A stretch of 18,799 nt of DNA from Thermodesulfovibrio sp. (GCA_027050975.1 JALUAR010000092.1:1-18799); one strand, 5' to 3'; shown: positions 6,905-15,232, counted from the first letter of the stretch. Notes: generated by a model from the letters alone, not told the origin. Numbers and translations: made by a program.

Positions 6905-8225
6905 AACCAGATATTCCTGTCTTTTCAATATCTCCTACTACCACAAGGATATAGCGGTCTGGATGCAGATATTTTTTTGCAACGCGGAGAATATCATCTT
7001 TTGTAACGGAGTTGATGAGTTGTGGATATTTTTTGTCATAATCAATGCCGAGATTATAAAACTCGGTTAAAACAAGGAAATCTGCGATCTTTCCCATAGT
7101 GTCAATTCTCCGGGGAAAACTGCCTGTCAGATAAGACTTTGCATCGTTAAGTTCCCTGTCGGAAACATGCTCAGAACGAACCCTTCTCATCTCTTTCAAT
7201 ATAACATCTATTACAGTGCGTGCTGATTCGTTTTTGGTTTGAACACCTACCTCAAATACTCCTGTATCTTTATCTGAAGAGAAAAAACTGTGCACATCAT
7301 AGGCAAGCCCCATATCGTCCCTTATACGCATCATTAATCTTGAGGCAAAACCACCTCCTCCAAAGATATAGTTCATGACGGATATGGCATAGTAATCAGG
7401 ATTGGACCTTTTTACACCATGGTGTCCCAGAATTATATTTGCCTGGGTTAGTTCACGGTCTATTGTAATTAACTTTACATCCTCGATTTTTGGAATATGG
7501 TATTCAGGCGTCTCTGGTATATTTCCTTTTTCCCAGCTGGAGAGGAATCTTTTTAAGAGATTGATTGCCTCTTCATGAGTAATGTCTCCCACAATTGCGA
7601 CAATAGCATTGTTTGGTCTGTAGTAAGTTTTATAGAATCCGACTATATCCTCACGGTTAATGTTATCAAGACTCTCGAGTGTTCCCTCTACCAGCCTTCC
7701 ATAAGGATGATGTTTACCGTAGAGAGTTCTTCTGAATTCTCTTGAGGCAAGAAATCCGGGCTCCTCTTCAGCCTGTCGGAGACCTCCCTTTATAAGATCG
7801 ATCTTTCTCTTGATCTCTTCGGGAGGAAAAACCGGATTTAGCAGTATATCCGAGAATATGGAAAAGCCTTTTTCAAGGTCCTTTTTCAGAATGGAGAGTT
7901 TTAGCAGTGTATAGTCCCTATCCGTTGCCGCGCCGAGGTGGGCTCCCAGGAATTCTATCTCTTCGCTGATCTGCTCCGATGTCCTGTTCTTTGTCCCCTC
8001 CGTAAGCAGTGAGGCAACCAGGTTCGCAAGCCCTGCCTTCTCCGGTGGTTCATTAAAAGGTGATGCCTTAATCAGTAAGGTGACCTTTACGATGGGAAGA
8101 TTATGTTTTTCGGAGTGTAAAAGTACAAGTCCGTTAGGGAGGACTTCACGCTTTGCATCTATGGCATAAAGCGGTGTGCTGATAAAGAGAAGAGACAAAA
8201 GAATCAGTAACTTAATCCTTTTCAT
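6894..8225 (-). CDS. M16 family peptidase-like protein lacking the zinc site
   Basis: The product is a 443-residue M16B-type protein with a Sec signal peptide (MKRIKLLILLSLLFISTPLYA), so it is periplasmic. It has the two-lobe layout of the family: first lobe REVLPNGLVLL, second lobe starting near VKLITIDRELTQANIILGHHG. Where active members have HxxEH it reads NLVAS (68-72), so both histidines and the glutamate are absent and it cannot bind zinc in the normal way. It keeps the Arg/Tyr pair that binds substrate in the second lobe: SRLMMRIRDDMGLAY (Arg296, Tyr309). This is the hallmark of the non-catalytic subunit in heterodimeric M16 peptidases. The ATG overlaps the stop of the upstream M16 gene (ATGA), and AGAGGTGTGG precedes it. 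Its 3' end overlaps cbiL by 11 bases, tail to tail. Confidence 0.88.
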   Translation of the reverse strand: MKRIKLLILLSLLFISTPLYAIDAKREVLPNGLVLLHSEKHNLPIVKVTLLIKASPFNEPPEKAGLANLVASLLTEGTKNRTSEQISEEIEFLGAHLGAATDRDYTLLKLSILKKDLEKGFSIFSDILLNPVFPPEEIKRKIDLIKGGLRQAEEEPGFLASREFRRTLYGKHHPYGRLVEGTLESLDNINREDIVGFYKTYYRPNNAIVAIVGDITHEEAINLLKRFLSSWEKGNIPETPEYHIPKIEDVKLITIDRELTQANIILGHHGVKRSNPDYYAISVMNYIFGGGGFASRLMMRIRDDMGLAYDVHSFFSSDKDTGVFEVGVQTKNESARTVIDVILKEMRRVRSEHVSDRELNDAKSYLTGSFPRRIDTMGKIADFLVLTEFYNLGIDYDKKYPQLINSVTKDDILRVAKKYLHPDRYILVVVGDIEKTGISGSTF

Positions 8226-9568
8226 TTTTCCACACCTCTTTTTTCAGGTATCAGAATACCTACGGTCCTGTTGTCTTCTGTAAAGTATTTCCTGGCAACC
8301 CTCTGGACATCTTCAGGCCTGACCTCACGGATCATCTTCAGGTATTTGTCTATCAATCGCCAATCGCCAAGCATCTCAAACATTCCGATCAGTTCTGCCT
8401 GATTGTATATTGAGTCCTGCTCCATTATAAAAGATGCTTCTACCTGATTCTTTGCCTTCTGAATCTCTCTTTCCGTAGGAGGAGTCTCCTGAATCCTTTT
8501 TATCTCTTCATAGAATGCCCTCTCCAGGTCTTCTGCCTTTCTGCCCGGCCTCACAGTGCCACCCAGGAAAAAGAGATAGGGATCGATATAGAATCCGCTA
8601 TAGGAGGCAAAGGCATTCAGTGCAATCTCCTTTGTTCTTACGAGGTTTTTATAAAGGCGACCGCTTTTCCCGGAGAGAATGTAGCTCAGAACATCAAGGG
8701 CTGCACTGTCTTTGTCGGGAAAACTGGGCACATGATAGGCAATAAGAATATAGGGAAGCTTGGCCTCTTTTTTGAGGTAGACCCTCTTTTGTCCTCTCTG
8801 CACAGGCTCTTTCGAGGAAAATACCGGTCTCTTTGCTGTCTTCTTTATACTGCCAAACTCCTCCTTTATTTTCTGGAGAATCTCTTCAGGATTAACATCC
8901 CCGGCTATCACCACAACAGCATTCTCTGGTGCATAGTATCTGCTGTAGTGAAGCAGAAGATCTTCCTGCTGAATTGAGCCGAGATCTGACATCCAGCCAA
9001 TTACAGGATTATGATAGGGATGAACCTTAAATGCTGTTGCCACCACCTCTTCGTACAGGCTGCGCTGAGGATCATCCTCATAACGCATCCTTCGTTCTTC
9101 CATCACAACGCTTCTTTCATACAATGAATCATCTTTTCTGAGAAGAAGATTCTTCATTCTGTCAGCCTCGAGTTCTATTGCGAGGTTGATTCTGTCTGAG
9201 GAGAGGGTTTCAAAATACATGGTATAGTCCTTTGTGGTATAGGCATTGTCGATACCGCCGTTACGCTGGATGATTCTTGAAAACTGCTTGGGGCCAATCT
9301 TCTCTGTGCCTTTAAACATCATGTGCTCCAGGAGATGACTGATACCGGTTTTGCCTTTAGGATCATTCCTTGAGCCTACTCTGTACCATATCTGGAATGT
9401 GGCAATCGGTGCCTTGTGGTCTTCTATAACAAGAACTTTAAGCCCATTTGGAAGTATCTCTTCCTTTGAAACAGTAATTGGATAGACTGGGGAGGGCGCA
9501 AAAAGGACAAACAAGGAGAAAATTATCAGCCAACCAGAAACCCTTTTAAATTTCAAGCAGCCTCCCAT
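8222..9568 (-). CDS. M16 family zinc peptidase, catalytic subunit
   Basis: The product is a 448-residue M16B zinc peptidase, with an N-terminal hydrophobic signal (LIIFSLFVLFAPSPVYP) and probable periplasmic location. The inverted zinc motif is intact: HLLEH at 78-82 with the distal glutamate at 157/158 (VVMEERR). NAYTTKDYTMYFE and the ELEADRM helix follow the family closely. The second lobe (VYLKKEAKLPYILIAYHVP onwards) has a degenerate GLAY region (EIALNAFASY), complementary to its neighbour. It probably degrades peptides, as a heterodimer with the product of the overlapping downstream gene. ATG 9568 has no good ribosome site. A TTG at 9556 has GGGAGG four bases upstream and would give MKFKRVSGW, so the start is uncertain by four codons. 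Confidence 0.92.
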   Translation of the reverse strand: MGGCLKFKRVSGWLIIFSLFVLFAPSPVYPITVSKEEILPNGLKVLVIEDHKAPIATFQIWYRVGSRNDPKGKTGISHLLEHMMFKGTEKIGPKQFSRIIQRNGGIDNAYTTKDYTMYFETLSSDRINLAIELEADRMKNLLLRKDDSLYERSVVMEERRMRYEDDPQRSLYEEVVATAFKVHPYHNPVIGWMSDLGSIQQEDLLLHYSRYYAPENAVVVIAGDVNPEEILQKIKEEFGSIKKTAKRPVFSSKEPVQRGQKRVYLKKEAKLPYILIAYHVPSFPDKDSAALDVLSYILSGKSGRLYKNLVRTKEIALNAFASYSGFYIDPYLFFLGGTVRPGRKAEDLERAFYEEIKRIQETPPTEREIQKAKNQVEASFIMEQDSIYNQAELIGMFEMLGDWRLIDKYLKMIREVRPEDVQRVARKYFTEDNRTVGILIPEKRGVEK

Positions 9569-9601
9569 ATGAAGAGATTTTCAGGGAACAAAGACCATAT
9601 T

Positions 9602-9607
9602 ATTATA
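9602..9607 (-). promoter_or_regulatory. Possible -10 box for the M16 gene pair
   Basis: TATAAT is present on the - strand at 9607-9602, about 35-50 bases before the candidate M16 start codons. No convincing -35 box is seen at 16-18 bases upstream, so the call rests on one perfect hexamer in an AT-rich gap between divergent genes. Confidence 0.3.
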
Positions 9608-9673
9608 ACCTAAAACTGTATATTAATCCCAGATTTGACATAATTATAGCGATTATGATATTTATATACTGTC

Positions 9674-9937
9674 ATGCGGCTCTTTACAAGATTCATGAGA
9701 CAGATTAAAGAGAAGCGAGATATCTCTTTTTACAGGAGGAGATACAACGAGCTTTCCAAAGAGCTTGAGGTGCTTCAGGTCTTTGTAAATAACAAGCTTT
9801 TGAACATGGAAAAGGCTCTTGATGAAAGAATTGCTGATTTAGAAAAAAGGATAGAGGAATTAGAGAACTACAGAAGAAAGACAGAGCATCTCGTCAAGAT
9901 AGTAGATTCCCTTGAGCCTGAGGCCAGGAGGAACTGA
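9674..9937 (+). CDS. Small coiled-coil protein of unknown function
   Basis: I do not recognise this 87-residue protein. The first 30 residues are strongly basic (MRLFTRFMRQIKEKRD, YRRRYNELSKEL). Residues 28-75 form a heptad-like helix: ELEVLQVFVNNKLLNMEKAL, then DERIADLEKRIEELENYRRK. There is no signal peptide or membrane segment, so it is probably a cytoplasmic oligomer. ATG 9674 lacks a ribosome site; ATG 9695 (codon 8) is an alternative. The gene lies head to head with the M16 pair and ends 31 bases before tRNA-Gly, so it may be transcribed with the tRNAs. It is supported as a real gene by its strand-consistent coiled-coil composition and by filling the gap; a random frame would not show this pattern. 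Confidence 0.6.
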   Translation: MRLFTRFMRQIKEKRDISFYRRRYNELSKELEVLQVFVNNKLLNMEKALDERIADLEKRIEELENYRRKTEHLVKIVDSLEPEARRN

Positions 9938-9968
9938 TCTCCCGGGGTTCTTTGAATGGCCACAATAT

Positions 9969-10044
9969 GCGGGCGTAGCTCAGCTGGTAGAGCACAACCT
10001 TGCCAAGGTTGGGGTCGCGGGTTCGAATCCCGTCGCCCGCTCCA
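9969..10044 (+). tRNA. tRNA-Gly(GCC)
   Basis: The acceptor stem GCGGGCG (9969-9975) pairs with CGCCCGC (10034-10040). The D-arm has GCTC/GAGC. The anticodon stem CAACC/GGTTG encloses the loop TTGCCAA with anticodon GCC. The T-arm contains GGTTCGAATCC. The discriminator is U at 10041 and CCA is encoded at 10042-10044. It reads GGC and GGU codons. Confidence 0.97.
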
Positions 10045-10051
10045 TAAACAG

Positions 10052-10120
10052 AAGTCAGAGGTCAGAAGTCTGAAATCGGAAAAGAAACCTTTTTGAATAC
10101 TTATGGTTACCGATTTTCGG
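10052..10120 (+). repeat. Heptamer-repeat plus palindrome element, copy 3 (between tRNAs)
   Basis: Heptamers AAGTCAG, AGGTCAG, AAGTCTG, AAATCGG occupy 10052-10079, eight bases after the CCA of tRNA-Gly. AAATCGG (10073-10079) pairs with CCGATTT (10110-10116), and AAACC (10085-10089) can pair in part with GGTT (10105-10108), giving an interrupted hairpin. The element fills most of the 92-base gap between the two tRNA genes and would be part of a joint precursor transcript. Confidence 0.65.
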
Positions 10121-10136
10121 CCTCCAAATTCCGTCA

Positions 10137-10212
10137 GGCGGCGTACCCAAGTGGCTAAGGGAGAGGTCTGCAAAACCTTTATTCGCCGGTTCGAATCCGG
10201 CCGCCGCCTCCA
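10137..10212 (+). tRNA. tRNA-Cys(GCA)
   Basis: The acceptor stem GGCGGCG (10137-10143) pairs with CGCCGCC (10202-10208). The anticodon loop CTGCAAA sits between AGGT and ACCT, anticodon GCA. The T-arm contains CCGGTTCGAATCCGG. U at 10209 is the discriminator expected for tRNA-Cys, and CCA is encoded at 10210-10212. Confidence 0.96.
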
Positions 10213-10498
10213 GCCCAAATGACAATCTCAACCGTTTCGTCTATACAGTTTATCTGCTTTGTCTATCTATTTACAAAATCCATCTGTAACGGTAAGGAAC
10301 AATCATACCACCCTTTGAATCCTTATCGCTGAATTCGGGTAGCCTATCACTTCCGTATTGTGATGCTGTTTTGTTGGCTCAAAGAGATGGACATTACATT
10401 ATAGTGAAAAACTGTTGGCATATTGTTTTTTTCTTTATTTTCTACCGTGTTATCTCTTCAAGTTGAACTTTCCGGGCTGAATTGTTTTAAATAGTCAT
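10213..10498 (+). other. AT-rich spacer between tRNA-Cys and mutS
   Basis: These 286 bases are more AT-rich than their surroundings and hold no convincing gene. The longest open stretch (around 10339-10465) encodes low-complexity, Phe/Ile-rich sequence. ATCAC...GTGAT near 10347 makes only a five-bp hairpin. T-runs occur around 10425-10440 without a stem before them. The mutS promoter should be here, but I see no clear -35/-10 pair. No copy of the tRNA-Cys 3' end is found that would mark an integration site. Confidence 0.5.
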
Positions 10499-13078
10499 AT
10501 GGCTGAAATGACACCCCTGATGAAGCAGTACTTCAGCATCAAGGAGCAATACCCTGATGCTATTGTTTTTTTTCGCCTTGGTGACTTCTATGAGATGTTC
10601 GGCAGGGATGCGGAGATCGCCTCATCCGTTCTTCAGATAGCCCTTACAACCCGTGACAAAGGAAAAGAGGACCCCATTCCCATGTGTGGGGTGCCACATT
10701 TCTCTGCAGAAGGATACATATCAAAGCTGATTAATGCCGGGTATAAGGTGGCCATATGCGAGCAGGTTGAAGACCCTAAAACAGCAAAAGGGATTGTACG
10801 ACGTGAGGTAGTCCGGGTTATAACCCCCGGTACTCATACTCCAGAGAATCCAAAAGAGAACAACTTTATCATGAGTATCTATCCTGCCGGTAACATTCAC
10901 GGGATTTCCGTGGCTGATCTGTCAACCGGAGAGTTTTTTATATACGAAAGTGACCGGGCTATCGAGGATGAGATACAGAGATTTGATCCAAAGGAGGTGC
11001 TTTGTCCTGCGGCTCTTAAAGAGGATATTCACTACTCTGTTGCACTGAATGGTTACTATACTTCCTATTACGATGACTGGTTTTATGATTACACAGAGGC
11101 ATACCAGAAGCTTCTTGACTATTACAGAATATACTCTCTTGAGGTGTTTGGGCTTGAAGGAATGAGGGCTGCCGTATCCTCTGCAGGCGCACTTATCAAT
11201 TATCTTCTGGAAAGCCAGAGGGGCGCAGTGGTGCTCAGACGGCCACAGCTTCTCAGGCAGGCCCAGTACATGTTTCTTGACTCATCAACAAAGAGGAATT
11301 TAGAACTCCTGCATAACATAAGAGATGGCTCCGCAGATGGCACACTACTGAAGGTTCTTGATGAGACGCTTACACCTATGGGCGGCAGATTTCTCCGGCA
11401 GGCCATAGTGCGTCCTCTTGTTGATGTTACACTTATTAACGAAAGACTGGAAGCGGTGGAGAATCTCATACAGGATTTTGAACTCCAGGAGACACTGAGA
11501 ACATATCTGAGGCGGGTTCAGGATATAGAACGGATTGCAACGAGGGTGCTTCAGGGCTCGGCAAACGCCCGAGACCTTGTGGCAGTTAAAAACTCCCTGG
11601 ATGGGCTTCCCTATATCAGAAGGGTACTTTCAAAAGCCTCCTCGACACTCCTTGAAAGGCTTTCAGAGGATATAGGCGATTTCAAAAAGGTGCAGGATCT
11701 GATTGCCAGGGCGATTGTTGATGACCCTCCGAATACCCTTAGAGAAGGGGGCATTATAAGAAGCGGATTTAACAGAGAGGTGGATGAGCTTAGAGAACTC
11801 TCAACAAAAGGTAAGGATTATATTGCCTCCCTTGAGGCAAAAGAACGCCAGAGAACGGGTATATCATCCCTGAAGATTGGCTTTAATAAGGTCTTTGGTT
11901 ACTACATAGAGGTAACAAAGCCGAACCTCCATTTAGTGCCGGATGACTATATTAGAAAGCAGACCCTTGTAGGTGCGGAAAGATTTATAACAGAAGAGCT
12001 TAAGGATTATGAAAACAGAGTGCTTGGTGCGGAGGAAAGATTAAAAAGCCTTGAGTATGCGGTTTTCCAGGAGGTACTCAAAGAGGTTGCCTCTTATGCG
12101 GATGCTCTGGTAAGGATGGCAAGGGCAATAGGTGAAATAGACTTTCTTCTTGCCCTTTCAGTTGTTGCCAGGAGAAATAACTATACACGCCCTCGCGTTG
12201 ATGATTCGGGCAGGATTGAGATCATAGATGGCAGACACCCTGTACTGGAGAAGGCATCACTGGGGGAAAAGTTCATTCCCAACAGTACATACATGGACAC
12301 AGAGGACCATCGATTGCTGATAATCACTGGTCCGAATATGGCCGGTAAGTCAACCTACATGAGACAGGTGGCATTAATAGTGCTTATGGCACAGATGGGC
12401 TCTTTTGTGCCTGCCCAGGAGGCAAAGATAGGTATTGCGGATAGGATTTTCACCAGAATCGGTGCTGCTGACTATCTGGCAAAAGGGCAGAGCACGTTTA
12501 TGGTGGAGATGATAGAGACAGCAAACATTCTTCATAATGCTACGGAAAAGAGCCTGATAATCCTTGATGAGGTGGGAAGAGGGACAAGCACCTTTGACGG
12601 AATCAGCATAGCCTGGGCTGTGGCAGAGTACATTGTTCAGAACATTAAGGCAAGGACCCTCTTTGCCACTCATTACCATGAGCTTACAGAGATAGGAATA
12701 ACCCTTCAGGGAGTAAAGAATTACAATATATCTGTAAAGGAGTGGGGTGAAGAGATCATATTCCTGAGAAAGATAGAGCGTGGCCCTGCTGATAAAAGCT
12801 ACGGAATACAGGTTGCCCGCCTTGCAGGATTGCCCGAATCAGTAATTGACAGGGCCAGAGAGGTGCTCGGCAATCTTGAAAGTGCAGAGTTTACCGAGGG
12901 AGGGATACCAAGGGTTGCGGGAAAATCCCCTAAGAAAAAGGCGCAACAGCTTGACCTCTTTGCTATTAATTACGAGCCCCTTGTGAACGTCCTTCAGAGA
13001 GTGGACCCTGAAAGCATCACGCCTGAAGAGGCACTGAAGACACTGAAGGAGTTGAAGAAGACCTTAGAGGAGCTCTGA
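10499..13078 (+). CDS. mutS: DNA mismatch repair ATPase MutS
   Basis: MutS recognises mismatches and small loops and recruits MutL. The 859-residue protein is full length. Domain I has GDFYEMF, where Phe30 stacks on the mismatch and Glu32 contacts it. The connector, lever and clamp regions follow. The ATPase domain has Walker A GPNMAGKST (611-619), Walker B with LDEVGRGTSTFDG (Asp690, Glu691) and FATHYHELTE. Near the C-terminus QQLDLF is a good beta-clamp binding motif, followed by a short helical tail (ITPEEALKTLKELKKTLEEL) like the tetramerisation helices of MutS1. ATG 10499 has no ribosome site; ATG 10508 would remove three residues. coaE starts two bases after its stop, so they are probably cotranscribed. 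Confidence 0.97.
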   Translation: MAEMTPLMKQYFSIKEQYPDAIVFFRLGDFYEMFGRDAEIASSVLQIALTTRDKGKEDPIPMCGVPHFSAEGYISKLINAGYKVAICEQVEDPKTAKGIVRREVVRVITPGTHTPENPKENNFIMSIYPAGNIHGISVADLSTGEFFIYESDRAIEDEIQRFDPKEVLCPAALKEDIHYSVALNGYYTSYYDDWFYDYTEAYQKLLDYYRIYSLEVFGLEGMRAAVSSAGALINYLLESQRGAVVLRRPQLLRQAQYMFLDSSTKRNLELLHNIRDGSADGTLLKVLDETLTPMGGRFLRQAIVRPLVDVTLINERLEAVENLIQDFELQETLRTYLRRVQDIERIATRVLQGSANARDLVAVKNSLDGLPYIRRVLSKASSTLLERLSEDIGDFKKVQDLIARAIVDDPPNTLREGGIIRSGFNREVDELRELSTKGKDYIASLEAKERQRTGISSLKIGFNKVFGYYIEVTKPNLHLVPDDYIRKQTLVGAERFITEELKDYENRVLGAEERLKSLEYAVFQEVLKEVASYADALVRMARAIGEIDFLLALSVVARRNNYTRPRVDDSGRIEIIDGRHPVLEKASLGEKFIPNSTYMDTEDHRLLIITGPNMAGKSTYMRQVALIVLMAQMGSFVPAQEAKIGIADRIFTRIGAADYLAKGQSTFMVEMIETANILHNATEKSLIILDEVGRGTSTFDGISIAWAVAEYIVQNIKARTLFATHYHELTEIGITLQGVKNYNISVKEWGEEIIFLRKIERGPADKSYGIQVARLAGLPESVIDRAREVLGNLESAEFTEGGIPRVAGKSPKKKAQQLDLFAINYEPLVNVLQRVDPESITPEEALKTLKELKKTLEEL

Positions 13079-13080
13079 GA

Positions 13081-13656
13081 ATGGTTATTGCCATTACTGG
13101 TACCTTTGGCTCGGGCAAAAGTACTGTCTTGAGTATTTTCAAGTCCCTGGGTGCCGTAACAGTCAGTGCCGATACGATAGTACATAAGGTCCTTGAAAGG
13201 GAGGATATCAAAGAAAAGATTGCAGATGTTTTCGGTCCGGAAATTCTCCGAAACGGGGAGCTGGATAAAAAGGCTCTTGCCGAAAGAGCCTTTTCATCTT
13301 CCGAGATGAGGCGGAAGTTGGAGGAGATTCTTCATCCTATTGTGTTTGAAGAGATTGAGCGTGTTGTAAGAGAAAATTCCGATAAAACAGTGGTTGCGGA
13401 GGTGCCGCTACTTTTTGAGGTGAAAGCAGAGGAGAGTTTTGACGTGGTGATTACCGTGGTTGCATCCGAGGATGTGGTGATGAAGAGGCTCTTAAATCGG
13501 GGCTTTTCAGAGGACGAGATAAAGAGACGCCTTGCCCATCAGTTGCCTGCCGAGTACAAGGTGGAAAGGGCGGATTATGTGATCGACAACTCCGAAGATC
13601 TTTATAAAACACGTTTGAAAGTGGAAAAGATATGGAACGACCTATTGAGAAGATAA
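13081..13656 (+). CDS. coaE: Dephospho-CoA kinase CoaE
   Basis: CoaE phosphorylates the 3'-hydroxyl of dephospho-CoA with ATP, the last step of coenzyme A synthesis. The 191-residue protein has the P-loop GTFGSGKST (7-15), slightly different from the usual GGIGSGKS, then the substrate motif SADTIVH, the LHPIV helix, EVPLLFE and the lid sequence GFSEDEIKRRLAHQLP, and ends with DYVIDNS before the C-terminal helix. Length and order are standard. The ATG follows the mutS stop by two bases; the end of mutS supplies GAGGAG as ribosome site. The 3' end overlaps the aminotransferase gene by 25 bases. Confidence 0.95.
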   Translation: MVIAITGTFGSGKSTVLSIFKSLGAVTVSADTIVHKVLEREDIKEKIADVFGPEILRNGELDKKALAERAFSSSEMRRKLEEILHPIVFEEIERVVRENSDKTVVAEVPLLFEVKAEESFDVVITVVASEDVVMKRLLNRGFSEDEIKRRLAHQLPAEYKVERADYVIDNSEDLYKTRLKVEKIWNDLLRR

Positions 13657-14756
13657 CCCCTTTTATTGTGATGGATATCCTTGCCAGGGCAAGGCAGATG
13701 CCTGATGCCGTCCATATGGAGGTTGGTGAGCCTGACCTTCCACCATCGGAGCGAGTGACAGAGGCATACATTAAGGCAATAAAAGACAGGAGATTCTTTT
13801 ATACACCTGCCAAGGGCCTGCCTGAGCTTCGTGAGAGGATTGCAGAGTATTATTCAAGGGAGTACAGGGTTAATGTCTCACCTGAACGGATAATAATCAC
13901 CCCTGGCACCTCCGGTGCCTTTCTTGTGGTATTTGCCCTGCTTACCAATGAAGACAGAACCCTTGTACTTACAGACCCTTCTTATCCCTGTTACAAGAAC
14001 TTCATGTACTTTCTTAACAGAGAACCACTTTTTGTCCCTGTATCCAGAGATACGGATTACGAACTCCGTGCAGAGATGCTTGATGCCCTCCAGGGAATTG
14101 GAGCCGTGATGATCTCATCACCTTCGAACCCAACGGGAGGGCTTTACAGTGAGGAGACCCTTAAGAATTTAATCTTCTATGCAGAGGAGCATGGTTACTG
14201 GTTCATATCCGACGAGATATATCATGGTCTTGTGTACGAGGGTAGGGCAAGGTCTGCCCTTGAGTACTCGGACAATGTGGTTGTGATAAACAGTTTTTCC
14301 AAATACTTCTGTATGCCTGGGTTCAGAATAGGCTGGATGATTCTCCCCGAGGCATTGGTGAGGAAAGCGGAGGTGGTTGTACAGAACATCTTTATTGCTG
14401 CAAATACACCTGCCCAGTATGCTGCCCTTGAGGCATTTGATGCACCCTATCTTTTAAAAGTAAGAGAGACTTTTAAAGAACGACGGGACTATCTCTACAA
14501 TGCCCTGAGGGGGATCTTTGAGATAGATGTATTCCCTGAAGGAGCCTTCTATATCTGGGCAGACATAAGCAGATACAGTAATGATTCCCTCTCATTTGCA
14601 GAAAGACTCCTTGCGGAGAGCAAGGTTGCCGTAACTCCAGGGGTGGATTTCGGCAGCAATGAGACAGCAAACCACATCCGCCTGGCCTATACGAGGAGCA
14701 TATCTGAACTGCAGGAGGGAGTGGAAAGAATTAAGGCTTTTATTGAGAGGCTGTAA
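13632..14756 (+). CDS. Class I PLP-dependent aminotransferase
   Basis: The product is a 374-residue fold-type I aminotransferase of the aspartate aminotransferase family. Key residues are visible: NPTGG (Asn166), SDEIYHG (Asp194, Tyr197), the PLP-binding lysine in SFSKYF (Lys224), and HIRLAYT with Arg350 for the substrate alpha-carboxylate. GTSGAF (92-97) is the phosphate-binding turn. The N-terminus MERPIEKITPFIVMDILARA is typical of the subgroup close to aspartate/alanine-type enzymes; the amino acid used cannot be told. ATG 13632 starts 25 bases inside coaE with only a purine-rich leader; ATG 13674 would drop the helix before VGEPDLPP. It probably ends the mutS-coaE transcript. A 23-base gap without hairpin separates it from tadA, facing it. 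Confidence 0.92.
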   Translation: MERPIEKITPFIVMDILARARQMPDAVHMEVGEPDLPPSERVTEAYIKAIKDRRFFYTPAKGLPELRERIAEYYSREYRVNVSPERIIITPGTSGAFLVVFALLTNEDRTLVLTDPSYPCYKNFMYFLNREPLFVPVSRDTDYELRAEMLDALQGIGAVMISSPSNPTGGLYSEETLKNLIFYAEEHGYWFISDEIYHGLVYEGRARSALEYSDNVVVINSFSKYFCMPGFRIGWMILPEALVRKAEVVVQNIFIAANTPAQYAALEAFDAPYLLKVRETFKERRDYLYNALRGIFEIDVFPEGAFYIWADISRYSNDSLSFAERLLAESKVAVTPGVDFGSNETANHIRLAYTRSISELQEGVERIKAFIERL

Positions 14757-14779
14757 TCTCGTTTTGTTAATTGATAGAA

Positions 14780-15232
14780 TTATTTTTTCCTCTTCTGTCG
14801 AAAGAAATTAACAAGTAGTTCTGCACACTCCTCGGACATCACTCCCGAGACCACCTCAGCCTGATGATTCAGTCTCGGATCAGTAAGAATGCTGTAAAGA
14901 CTATCCACTCCTCCACCTTTTTCATCTTTACAGCCGTAAACAACCCGCTTTATTCTTGCATGCACAATTGCTGCAGCACACATGGGGCAGGGCTCTTTTG
15001 TGACATAAAGAGTGGTGTCGGTTAGACGCCAGTTTTTCAGTCTTTTCGATGCCTCTCTTATGGCGAGAATCTCTGCATGCGCAGTGGGATCAAGAGTACT
15101 TTCACGACGGTTATGAGCCCTTGCAATGATCTCTCCGTCTTTTACTATAACAGCACCTACAGGTACTTCATCCTCATCAAATGCCTTTTTTGCCTCCTCA
15201 AGGGCTACACGCATATAAGATAGGGCATTCAT
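14780..15232 (-). CDS. tadA: tRNA adenosine(34) deaminase TadA
   Basis: TadA deaminates A34 to inosine in tRNA-Arg(ACG), allowing it to read CGU, CGC and CGA. The 150-residue protein has the zinc and catalytic motif AHAE (His52 ligand, Glu54 proton shuttle) and PCPMC (Cys82 and Cys85 ligands). VPVGAVIVKDGEIIARAHNR holds Asn41, which packs near the tRNA base, and ARIKRVVYGCKDEKGGGVDS follows. Guanine/cytosine-type deaminases of the same fold lack this combination with the HNR motif. ATG 15232 has a weak purine-rich ribosome site. It lies 122 bases downstream of leuS on the same strand and may be read through from it, unless the hairpin at 15281 ends transcription. Confidence 0.93.
   Translation of the reverse strand: MNALSYMRVALEEAKKAFDEDEVPVGAVIVKDGEIIARAHNRRESTLDPTAHAEILAIREASKRLKNWRLTDTTLYVTKEPCPMCAAAIVHARIKRVVYGCKDEKGGGVDSLYSILTDPRLNHQAEVVSGVMSEECAELLVNFFRQKRKK

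Noticed and set aside
9635..9659. Promoter TTGACA...TATGAT for the coiled-coil gene
   Set aside because: The hexamers are only 13 bases apart, too short for a standard promoter; other -10 choices are poor.
9868..10218. Open frame of 116 codons on the - strand
   Set aside because: It runs antisense across both tRNA genes and the repeat; composition is that of structural RNA read backwards (repeated Arg-Arg-Asp-Ser-Asn).
10213..10498. Integrated-element remnant next to tRNA-Cys
   Set aside because: The region is AT-rich, but I found no duplicate of the tRNA 3' end, no integrase fragment and no inverted ends.
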